A DNA stretch of 19,942 nucleotides from Nephromyces sp. MM_2019 (taxonomy: Eukaryota > Apicomplexa > Aconoidasida > Nephromycida), in assembly GCA_015657535.1 (NCBI GenBank), contig JADHZB010001516.1, positions 1-19,942 on the forward strand. Direction: 5' to 3'. Made by a program: the position numbers and the translations under genes. This document shows, in pieces, positions 9,080-18,256 of the stretch (positions are counted from its first letter, which is position 1; each line of letters opens with the position of its first letter). The notes beneath the pieces were generated by a model that saw only the letters and a program-made list of their open reading frames with translations, had not been told where the DNA came from and did no database searches.

Positions 9080-9761
9080 GAGGCGCAAATTCCATTATTC
9101 GCTGCGAGGCGCTATTTGATGAATTGAAGATGAAATAACTTTCTCGTAAACAATCTGCCTTTGATTTATAAAGGAATAAACGCGCCAGTCATTTAGTATG
9201 TATCTATTGCGATATATATACATATATATACATGTCTCTCTGCTATAATGGGAAGAAGCTTCAGAAGCAAATATTTGATTTTTCCTTTCCAGCGGTCGAT
9301 CTCCTTGATATATCAGCGGCAGCCTTGTAAAAATTATTAAGAGAATCCTCTCAAAGTGTATTCTAATACGCACATCACTAATTTTTAAAAAGCAGAAATT
9401 TTCTGAAAATCAACGGAACGAGATGCATCTTTTCTTAGCTTGAAGTAGTAGAAAAACTTGATATGCGGAGGCCTTTTATTCCTGAAATTTGTCTTCGATG
9501 CCTGCATAGGCGCGAGGGGTGTTACTAAGTGAGAACTTTGAGGTGAATCTGCATTTTGTGTGAAGTTTTTTATAATAATGAAAAATGTTTTTTTGTTTCT
9601 AAAAAAAAATTGCCTACTCCAAACTGCTGTTGATGAATCGCTCCCGAAAAGAGCTCTAGAATTCCAGGATGCACGAAGATAGCGATTATTTCTGACGGAT
9701 AAGTATTGTCATGCGCAGGGATTGTGATTAAAATATACCATCCAAACATATCTAAAAATAT
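9080..9761. other. Spacer between convergent genes 1 and 2
   Basis: 682 bases. Contains the AATAAA at 9175, a second copy of the 18-mer TGCTATAATGGGAAGAAG (9241-9258, first copy 354-371), and AT-rich stretches (TATATATACATATATATA near 9213-9231). No coding segment is convincing, and the GT/CA tracts of the gene 1 introns are absent. Confidence 0.6.
9175..9180 (+). promoter_or_regulatory. Possible poly(A) signal AATAAA for gene 1
   Basis: AATAAA lies 95 bases after the TAG of gene 1. The position is reasonable for cleavage and polyadenylation, but the hexamer is common in AT-rich DNA and many protists do not rely on it. Confidence 0.25.
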
Positions 9762-9926
9762 TTAATGTTTTTCGCTAATAAATGCAAGCTTCATTGCCTC
9801 AAAACCAATGTGCATTTTTTCGGCCATTTGCATATTAGTCTTCTTCGCCATCTTAGTAATCAATTCCCCATCCATTTCCTTAAATTTTAGAATCCTTTTC
9901 TGATATGCAATGAAATACTTTGGTGG
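9762..9926 (-). CDS. Gene 2, last exon
   Basis: On the - strand, AG at 9928-9927 precedes PPKYFIAYQK; the frame is strongly purine-rich in its third quarter (KMAKKTNMQMAEK) and ends FISEKH then TAA. The open frame continues upstream to an ATG at 10010, but that stretch is Cys/Thr-rich and contains the acceptor, so I read it as intron. Confidence 0.45.
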   Translation of the reverse strand, partial: PPKYFIAYQKRILKFKEMDGELITKMAKKTNMQMAEKMHIGFEAMKLAFISEKH

Positions 9927-10602
9927 CTGAGAGCATGAGGTTAGCGTTTTACCCGTAGAGAAACACTGAAGACATGCCAAAAATTTGGTCCCGAATGAGG
10001 CAAGCCGCACTCAGCATTATTTAAAGGCAAATGTACAGGCGATGCCGTTTTTTGATGCTTTCAACAATGTTTATGAAGAAATTCTGCAATATTCTGTAGT
10101 TCAGTCAAGAACATTAGTGCCATAATTTTAGTGGAACGTTAGCAAGATTAAGGTTTCACAGAGGTCTACTTTGTAGGCAAAAAGTTTTTATTGGAAGCTC
10201 TTGGTAGGATGTAATTCGATGGCAGAACAGCCCTGTAGTCACCCAGAAATGTTTCACGAGAAATTCCACGTTATGGGCTTTGTTGCCTTTCTTAAATGCG
10301 TCTGAAAAGGAAAAGCCCTTACAAATTGCGAAACTGCGCTTTTCAAGATGCATGCTGCTTTTAATTGCTAATTGAAGCTTTAAGAGATATGCCACCGTCA
10401 TTCTGCTGTTGCTCTGCCTAGACCTTCGTGTTTAACGATAATTCTTGGATTCATGTTGGGGAGCTGAGTTACAGCATGTGAGCAATTTTTCTGTATTGAA
10501 TTGGGCTCTCAGCTCGAATTCGCAGTTTGTGCTACCGCACCCTTGTTTCCTCATTGTCTTTATTCTCCTCATTATCTTCTTCACTTAAGTTATTGCTGTT
10601 CT
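9762..10602 (-). CDS. Gene 2: probable spliced gene on - strand, 3' part, unrecognised
   Basis: Two - strand exons join in phase 0: 10413-10243 (57 codons, SNSRMTVAYLLKLQLA and onward to NVEFLVKHFW) and 9926-9762 (54 codons and TAA, PPKYFIAYQKRILKFK and onward to FISEKH). The 316-base intron starts GTGACT and ends CTAACCTCATGCTCTCAG, with a branch-point-like CTAAC. A further exon 10602-10541 ending in acidic ...EEDNEENKDNEETR fits by phase across a 127-base intron (GTGCGG to GGCAG) but is less secure. The joined sequence is Lys/Met/Glu-rich and mostly helical in character, without a signal peptide or membrane segment. I do not recognise the family. It is convergent with gene 1, tails about 680 bases apart. 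The 5' exons were not found with confidence. Confidence 0.42.
10243..10413 (-). CDS. Gene 2, internal exon
   Basis: AG at 10415-10414, donor TGG|GTGACT at 10242-10241, phase 0 at both ends. 57 codons, helical and basic. Inside it a 21-base stretch looks like an intron (GTAAGG...TTTTCAG) but is in frame and open, so I keep it as coding. Confidence 0.42.
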
Positions 10603-10649
10603 CTTAATTTAATAGCAAAAAATGCGGTTTCTGTATGCTTAGCGCTACT

Positions 10650-13600
10650 GAATTGGGTTTCTTCTTCATATTTTTCCAAAAGAAGCGCATTGTGAAGATA
10701 AAACAAAACTTTGAGTATTTCGTGGCGAACAGAAGGCTTTTTCAGTAAAATCCATTTTTTTATCAAGCCTTGCAATATTTTTTAGTTATTTTGGTGGCTT
10801 GATAAATCTAGATAGTGCTTGCTACTAGCCGTGTAATCGCTAAAGAGGGACATGCTTTGAGACTTACGTTTACCCTCGAAATGCCAAATTCAGGAGCGGC
10901 ATTTTGGTGACAACTATTGGATTGACACTATAATCAGGGTAAATCTAAGCTGCTCAACCTAGTGATGTGCTTTATACATCGTGCTAATCAACTGCAGCCT
11001 TTTTTTTAAGATTCGCAATTTAAGTCCAGCGCGTTCTGAGCATGTGGAATTCAATTTGCAAAGCCACATGAGATTGGACTAGCATAAGTTTTGTGGTTTC
11101 GATTTCGACTAGTCTCGAATTATATAGGTATTCGTTTAGCTCCAACCGGTTCGGCCAATCAAATAAGTCCTTTTGGGGTATAATGGCTTGTTAAACCTAG
11201 AAAGTTCATCTAGATAGCTGTGAGCTCAAATCATGGAAAAGCTAAGTTTAAAGGATTGAAATACTGTAATCTCCTTGTTTTTTCCACGTTAGTACAGGCT
11301 TCTCCTATTATGGGTATCATTATGGTGAATCCTGCCAACAGGCCCGGTTTGTCGCCCTGCCATTGACTTCGCTATGGAAAATCCCTAACCCCATATACGG
11401 CTGTCTAAGCAGTCAAATACAAAGGTAAACAGATGCATAAAGCCAAGTTGCAATAACTCACCAGTTTCTCATTAGATGGTACAAAAATGTGCTTCTTATG
11501 TTCCTATACTAGTTTCGTGTGACGCATACTGAAGTTATTAGCCAGTGGCCCAAATTTTGACAACAAAGCCTTCTTTTCCCCAATTTTACTTTCTCTTCTT
11601 TATGCGGCTGAATCCTTTCTTCTAGTTGGACGCATTGCCGATTTTTTTCAAAGCTCATTGCTGCGGCTTCTAAACGCGTACATGGCTGTTCCTTATATAT
11701 CATTGAATTAAAATCTGCTTATATTTGATTATCATGCTTAATTTTTTGACAATCCAACTTTCTTAAAGTAACCATCTAATAGCTAAGCAGAACTATAGTG
11801 TTCTTCGAATGATTTTTTTTTTGGAGAATTTCCCCGTCTCCGTTTTCCCAGGCAGTTTCGCCGTTGCAGTTTAGTCCTAAGTTGCCACAAAGCATTGGTA
11901 ATGAGAAAGCTCTGGAGCTACTCCGCAGCTGTTTTTATACTTGCACAACCCTGTTACGACCTGAAAAGCAAGGAGTATGGAGAATATAGTAGATTATCAG
12001 CACGAACCTAGGTCATATCATGACATTGTTATGTCCTCCGCAGTACTTTTAGATTTTCTAGCTACATTGGGATAGGTTGATAAAATCAGAGAGATATATA
12101 TCAGTGCTTATGCGTTATACCCAAAAGTTGGGGCTTATACTGAGGCTCGTGATAAATTCCTTCAATTTAGCTACCTGAATTTGGGCTTTTTAACGGTTTT
12201 ATCTCAATCCGAGGGTAGTGACCTAGAATCAACATTCTTAGGACAAAGCTTTCTACAGCGTGCTCTAGTATTACGTATATTTTTTTGTGTCTTTACTCAA
12301 AAGAAGAGTGGCACGGAAAAGCAAGAATGCCAGGACGTGAGGGTGCTTAGTTATATGAGCTTTTAGAAAATAGCTGTCTCATTCCTATTAGCCTGAAAAA
12401 TCTTCAGTTGATTCTTCAGGTAACAATTTTGCATCCCGAAAAGCTTTCTGATATCCCAGTGAAAATCCATGGCTAATGCAGATCATGAAAGAGAACTCTA
12501 AATGTTACAAGCTCTCTATTACTCCTCTACAAGCACTTTCTATAGCCTGCCTAATGGTGCCGCTAGCAATTTTTACCTGCATAAGCTACGAGCAATGTCT
12601 TCAGATCAGCATGCGTAAGTATTTTTATGCTTCTAGGGCATGCCTTGAGCATGAGCACCACCGCGGCACCGGACGCATATCTTATATTTCCTTACAGTTC
12701 AAGCAAGCGAAAAATCGCGTGCTGCTGATGCATGAGAAAAGCTGCAGAGTTTTTCGTTTATTTCCCCACATTTGACAGCGTGAGCACCGTGTAATGAGTT
12801 TATAAGATGCAAGCACGCTGTGTGGAGTAAGAATTTTCACTTGTTTGCAAAACAGGCGAACCTCAAGTGAATCTTGTATATATTATGAAAGGAGCAGAAG
12901 GGAGTCATTTAGCTTTTTAGACAATGCACAATACCTTTGCCTGCATATCACTGTTTTTCGTCCCAAGGAACCAAAGTCAGTTAAAGTAGTTCCGTCCACA
13001 AAAGGAGAGCAAACTTCTGTGTTTTTTTAGCCATTAAAAAAAAGACTTTAAAAGCAGCTGTGTTACAATGAAGTACCATGCTACCAACACTGTACCATAA
13101 TTTCCTCCTATTGCTGCGCAGAGGATTGAATTAGTGCTTAATGTATAACTTCTGGTACCAAGTACTTCTTCTTTAGAGGCAGTTTTCAGGAGCTAATACT
13201 ACGTTACTTATCGAAAACGTGCCGTGTCATCACTCGTTATGGCAGCCAGACGGGCAGCCTCCTATATATTTGGAACAAGCCATCTTCCCAATTAATGAAT
13301 ACACCTGAGAACTAGCTAGTGATGCTAGCAACGTCTAAACCTTTCCGTCGGGCGAAATCTTTCAGGAATGAACTCCCCCCGTGGGGGTCGTATAACACTG
13401 CCTTAGATTACTGGGCGTACCGGGCGTCCCATGTGCGCTGATTTTTGGGCTTAAGAAGGCTTTTTGAGCACGCAGGTCAGCTATAGGAACAGTACTTAAG
13501 CAGTTTAATTGATTTTCGTTGCAGTAGAGGTTCAGCATGCTTTCAATGCACCGATACACACAATTCAGCGACGCATGCACCGTGAATAACGGATCTAAAT

Positions 13601-16560
13601 AGACTGGTAGTCACCGTGAACGCAGCACACGCGGTAACTTCATGCGATAACGTTTGAAACCAATGATTACGTGTGTCTTAAGGTAGTAGCAGGCTTATGC
13701 AGTTTTTTAATCGCCAAAGCAGTTCGTCATTCCATTCGTTGACTAAAATATGGGTGCAATGAAGTACGCTTGTGGATCCCCCAGATATTTACGCAGTACG
13801 GGTTGAGCCCGCCATATTTTTACGCCTGCACGCTTGATTCTCCTTTTCAACCACAGTAGCCTAAGTGGCAACCCTTGGAGGGATATTCTAATGAACCACA
13901 GCTGGCTACCCCGTGTAAGTGTGCAAGATGATGCAATGACCATCGTCCTGTTACTACGCCACTAATCATACCAGCCCGGCGATTATCATCAAGCACCAGC
14001 TTATTCAACCCATCATATGTCATTACCCGATAAATTCCCACACCCTAAAAAATTATCAATATTCAGAACTTTGATTTGTTTCCCCGTATGCAGTAGGTTT
14101 CAAGGTTTAGGAATTCCTCTGTTCCCCACTATATTGACTATTTTTTGTTATTACAAACGTCTCTCCGTAGCTGAGTTATTCCTAGCTACCATGGCTTAAG
14201 TTACGCCTAAAGCTTCTGGGCTCCTTAGGGATTATTGCAGCGGCTGGGACAGTAGTAGGTCAACGATTCAAGGCAAAAGGATACTAAGGGCTTTATCCCA
14301 AAAACCTACCTTTGAAATGCAATTCATTGTTATATAATATGTTCTGTGTCCTCTTGCTTCAACTTTAGTATAAAAATTGGGTTACTCTGCGGTACGTAGT
14401 GGCGCTAGAGGCATCAAAAATGCTCGCACAATTTACGACTTATCGGTTCTGGCTCGTATTTTTCTTATTTTTGTAAAATCATGGCTTCATCTTTGAGATC
14501 TGGATGGAAAATTAGCGTTAACTTGGTATAATTGAAAGATAGATTTGACAATCCAGCAGTTTAGCTGATTTTGGTGATTCTTTTATTGGTGTCGACGTAG
14601 TTTATTGTAGAAATGCATTGCTGCTCACACTGAAGACCTTTCATGCTTACCACTTTTTTATGGGGCGATAGACAAAAAGCCATTAGTACACATACTTATG
14701 GGTTTTCTTTCTGATTGCACTATGTTGATCTCTATGATATGTCTCGCCGCGGCTTAGTTGTGAAAAGATCCTATGATTTGCTGTAAGCCAGTAGTCATAT
14801 CGTTGAATGCAGCTCTGCAGTTAGATGCATTTTTGAGAATTTTTTGCAAATGGCGGTTAAACTGCTATTAGCGGCAGGTGGTGCACTTTATTTGCGATCT
14901 ATATATATTATGATAAACGTTAATTTTTTGTGGGTGCAGAAAGTGACAGCGAATATGCTCCTTTGATCGAAGTCTTCGCAATACACTCTGCCTGAGTATT
15001 AAGAGAGCAATGGAATAGATGATTGAGATTGTGCTACCGGAGAATAACATCCATGCAAACTAATTGCTGATTTGTATTACAGCATCAGTGTGAGGGTTTT
15101 TTTTTAAAGCTTGAGGCTTACTTGAAGGTGAGGTGGAATATTGTTGTGAACATAGTAGGTTTTTTATTCATTTTATCTATTTGCTGTGTTTACCTTCCTT
15201 ACCTGTACAAAGTTTCGTGTGCGTCAGCTGCATAACCGCATAGGCTAGTGCCGCATTTCGCTTATGGTGATGAAAGAATCTATTTCACGCCCTTTTGATA
15301 CTCACTGTAACGCCTATTTTTTGACTCGTACCCTGTCACGCACATGTTTCAATGGATTGGTGATAATTGTCCTGCAAAATTGATTCGAGGATTTGATTAT
15401 GAGTCTATAAAATGCCCTAATAACTCTCCTATAGTCAAAATAGAGCTTTTTATGGTGTTGCTTTAAAAGATATTTCACTTTTTTCTACTGTCTTCACAGT
15501 CGTTTACTTCCTGAGTGCTTTTTGACCTGGGGGTGATGGTTCCTATCGCCTTTTTCACTTTACTTCTTTGCAATCTTTGATGACTGAAATTTCTTTCTGA
15601 GAGCTTTTTACGATTTTTGATGGGCACAATCGCGCATACCTCTGTTGTTATTATAATTGTGATTATCGATGAATTTTATGAGCTGCTGCTTATACTAAGC
15701 TTACTGTTTGAAATGTTACCTCTTTTTCTTTATGAATTACACGTTTTTTGCTTGTTTGAAGCACTTAAACATGGTTTTCGTATGCTCTTATTACGGTCAA
15801 AGTATAAAGTTATAATATTTCATATATTTATGGCTAAGGAATGCCTGAACGGGTAGGACACGCGGCTATTAAATTATAAAATTGATGCTGCTAGGCGAAT
15901 TTTTTTGCTAGTCCTATTCAGCCCCTTTCATAGCTTCCACTCTATGGACGATTTCCCTATGAATAAGTGTTGGTCTTGAAATTTCTTTCCGAGATGATCG
16001 AAAGACCTCTGGTGAAGTCTTTTTTATCTAATTTTACAATTTTTTAATTTCTTGCCTAGCTTTCTCTGCATTAGGTTTAAAAGCTAAGATACTAGGATAC
16101 TTTAGGGCCCCATGAACTACTAAATAAAATCAGAACACGCTCACCCGCTTGACTTAGCTGATGAACTCGTCATGGTAATAGACTTCCACATATCTGCAAT
16201 ATCATTTTGAGTTATCAACTTCATCTGAAAGTAAACTGCATTGCATACCGTGCTTATTTGCTGGGTGCCTAAAAAAGTATCTTTCAATGCTTTATCAATC
16301 CTGTAGCTTCACTCTGCATATATGACTGTTTTTATTATAGGGAATGTATGAAAGTCCTATATCCGATACTTTTTTATCTAAAAAACATGCGCGAAGATTT
16401 TTTTCGCCTGGTTCTGGATGCTAAACCAATTTTGTTCTGAGAACTTCATTAAGGTATTTAAACAAATGAACTAAGATTCACAAGCGTAGCCTCTACTTTT
16501 TAAACCCAAAAAATTTGTGAAGTCTCACTATATATAGCGTATTGAAGCGATTCTTAATAC
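10650..16560. other. Long stretch without an assignable gene
   Basis: About 5.9 kb of fairly even, AT-leaning sequence lacking the GT/CA/CT tracts seen before 9.1 kb. It holds many open stretches of 30-80 codons on both strands, a number expected by chance at this base composition. Slightly better candidates are a purine-rich - strand segment at 11703-11590 (MSFEKNRQCVQLEERIQPHK within it), which may be a 5' exon of gene 2, a + strand segment at 11852-11974, and a spliced ORF at 12502-12728. I see no tRNA, rRNA or transposon signature. Confidence 0.5.
12502..12728 (+). CDS. Possible small spliced ORF, 47 codons
   Basis: ATG at 12502 opens MLQALYYSSTSTFYSLPNGA and runs to SSDQH with the strong donor GC|GTAAGTAT at 12615. 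An 82-base intron ends TATTTCCTTACAG at 12697. The second exon adds ASSKRKIACC and TGA (12726-12728). The C-terminal Cys-Cys after a basic stretch resembles a lipid-modified tail such as those of Rab GTPases, but no GTPase motifs are present. An in-frame TAA directly precedes the ATG, and the same frame begins upstream at ATG 12469 (MANADHEREL). Good splice signals are the main support; a chance ORF or a decayed exon is quite possible. Confidence 0.22.
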
Positions 16561-16585
16561 CAGCACACAAGTTCCGCACACGCAT

Positions 16586-16633
16586 AATCCCCATATATAC
16601 AATCCCCACACACAGACTCCCCCCATCACATCC
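16586..16633. repeat. C/A-rich tandem repeat upstream of TBCB
   Basis: Three units of about 15 bases: AATCCCCATATATAC (16586), AATCCCCACACACAG (16601) and ACTCCCCCCATCAC (16616). It lies about 235-280 bases before the TBCB start and is the only C-run sequence in this otherwise T-rich region. It may be a promoter-proximal element; this is inference. Confidence 0.6.
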
Positions 16634-16866
16634 ATCCCTTTTGTCTACACGAAATATCATATGGACTGCCTTGCAGAATCAGTGACTTCCTATGAATTAC
16701 CTTCCAGATGGTATTAGAATATTTTTTGATTGCTTACGTCTTTTGTTTTTTAATTATTACCGTCTCTTCCTCATGGACGCTCATATCAAATTAATTGAGC
16801 TTGCGCGAGATAATCTAACGTCACTGAAGATATTTCCATATTGCAGAAGAATTACGTAATCCAAGA

Positions 16867-17515
16867 ATGGCGGCTCACCAAGGAGGTGCTACACATATTT
16901 CTGTGGATATCACCCACAGTAGTTATCCTGGGCGTCGTTTTGCAGAGCTTAGGCTTCCATTAGGTGCTCCAATTTCAGAGGTAAAAGATTTGCTATATCG
17001 AAAAACTGGAACATCTCCTTCTTCAATGGAACTTTATCTTGTAGATAGCACACAAGGTGGTTCTAAAACTCTTTTACATGATTCAGAAACCTTAGCGTAT
17101 TACGCGTGCGCTACTGGAAGCCAGCTCCACATAAATGATATCTCTGCTAATAGTGGTATGAAAGTTGATGATAGTGCAGAGTTAGACGATCCCTCTACGA
17201 AGTATGTTATATCTGAAGAAACCTATGCTAAGAGGGGTACTAATATGCGCAAGTTTCTAAAGGAAATGAGAGATAAAGCTAAGCATGTTAACCACGAAGC
17301 TAAAGACCAGAAATTAGCTGCATCTAGCGCGAATCAAGTTCTGGAAGAGGTTATGGAAGCCTACCCATTAGGTTCAAGGTGTTCTGTTGGCCCTGGTGAT
17401 AAAAGAGGTGTCGTAAAGATTGTAAGGCGTGATACAACCATAGCAAGAAAATTGAGATTGATGAAGTACGAGGATGATCACGACAAAAGCAGATTAAAGC
17501 AAGATATCATAATTG
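16867..17515 (+). CDS. TBCB: TBCB exon 1
   Basis: Codes residues 1-216 and one base of codon 217. The end is placed at ATT G|GTTCGT because the phase and the sequence III-G-VALDEP then match a CAP-Gly domain. An alternative donor, ATT|GTAAGG at 17422, looks stronger as a splice site but is phase 0 and would need an additional small exon carrying the G-Y-W segment; I found none before 18095. Confidence 0.8.
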
Positions 17516-18256
17516 GTTCGTATACTCTTTTTTTATGCTTTACCGTCATTAGTATATCTTCAAGTACTTTTTCGCTGCTTAATCACCGCGAGTGTGCTTC
17601 GGTTTCTGAGGATTTTAATCATGTCATCATCACCTGACGCGTAGCCTTTGTTATTTTTCGAGGTGTTTCCAAATTTTTTACGTGTTAAGAATAGATGGTG
17701 TGGCCTAGATCCGATCTTACCAGAACAAAATTTTCCTCTCTGTTACGCAAGCGTGAAGAAACGATAGTCTCAGTATCAAAAGCCTCGTATTGCTTATGCA
17801 AATTACTGAATTATAGTAGACTTACTGCTTTGGAATTCAACTGGAGGTTATAAGGGAAGAGCTCTAAGTTGTCATTTATAGCTATGCAAAAGAATGTTTT
17901 ACGTGCTTTAGGCTGCACTGCGCGATAACACAGTTTTAAGAGTTAAAGCATCAGCTGAAGTTGTAAATTTAGGAATAGGCCACCCTTTTAAAATTGGAAA
18001 AATTGCGGTCATTTTTTGACTTTGAAAGCGTTGCTTTTGATAATTTTCTAATACCTTTAACGGTATATGTTATTACGTCACCCCATTGTATTCAGGGGTA
18101 GCCCTTGATGAACCCTTAGGAAATACGGATGGAAGGGAAGATAACTTAACTCTTTTTGATTGCAAGGGACCTCGTTACGGTATCTGGAGTTTTCCACAGT
18201 TTGTCAGCGTTGGAGATTATCCTGAGCTTGACCCCTTTGATATGGATGAGATATAA
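16867..18256 (+). CDS. TBCB: Tubulin-folding cofactor B (tubulin-specific chaperone B), two exons
   Basis: Exons 16867-17515 and 18096-18256 encode 269 residues (human TBCB has 244). The ATG follows an in-frame TGA at 16825. Residues 9-92 form the N-terminal ubiquitin-like domain (ISVDITHS, LPLGAPISEVKDLLYRKTG, MELYLVD). The TBCB-type linker follows (KYVISEETYAKR, MRKFLKEM, about 113-135). From 169 comes a C-terminal CAP-Gly domain (GSRCSVGPGDKRGVVKIV, then GVALDEPLG, LFDCKGPRYG, VSVGDYPELDPF), ending DEI, the conserved TBCB C-terminal tripeptide. In the cytosol TBCB works with TBCE to handle alpha-tubulin on its way to the alpha/beta dimer. Odd points: the CAP-Gly has a charged insert at about 187-213, lacks the usual G-[YF]-W before GV, and reads GNTDG where GKNDG is usual. 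Confidence 0.93.
17516..18095 (+). other. TBCB intron
   Basis: 580 bases from GTTCGT to CCATTGTATTCAG. T-rich without the GT/CA tracts seen in gene 1. The open frame of exon 1 runs on to 17637 but turns into hydrophobic, intron-like residues (TLFLCFTVISISSSTF). Confidence 0.7.
18096..18256 (+). CDS. TBCB: TBCB exon 2
   Basis: Acceptor ATTGTATTCAG at 18085-18095. Reads (G)VALDEPLGNTDGRED, LFDCKGPRYGIW, FVSVGDYPELDPF and MDEI then TAA. Strong match to the second half of the TBCB CAP-Gly domain and its C-terminal tail; too short and ATG-poor to show as a standalone gene. Confidence 0.9.

Noticed and set aside
10302..10322. A 21-base intron-like stretch (GTAAGG to TTTTCAG) on the - strand within gene 2
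   Set aside because: It is in frame and open, and 21 bases is far shorter than the other introns here; reading it as coding is simpler.
11101..11170. GGTTCGG and nearby bases as a tRNA T-arm
   Set aside because: No matching acceptor stem, D-arm or anticodon arm could be found around it.
12171..12350. A frame open on both sides of TAG TGA at 12216-12221, suggesting a tiny intron
   Set aside because: Removing it would need a 12-base intron, which is not credible; more likely a chance open frame.
13362..14199. Several overlapping 60-72 codon ORFs on both strands
   Set aside because: Three frames look equally protein-like over the same bases, none has a family match or a consistent chain of splice sites.
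15620..15856. 78-codon hydrophobic + strand ORF
   Set aside because: Leu/Phe/Ile/Val-rich as expected of T-rich non-coding DNA, no family resemblance, and open frames of this length are expected several times by chance in 20 kb at this composition.
17517..17637. Continuation of the TBCB reading frame to TGA at 17635
   Set aside because: The residues are hydrophobic and unrelated to the family, and the true CAP-Gly end is found at 18096-18256 in matching phase.
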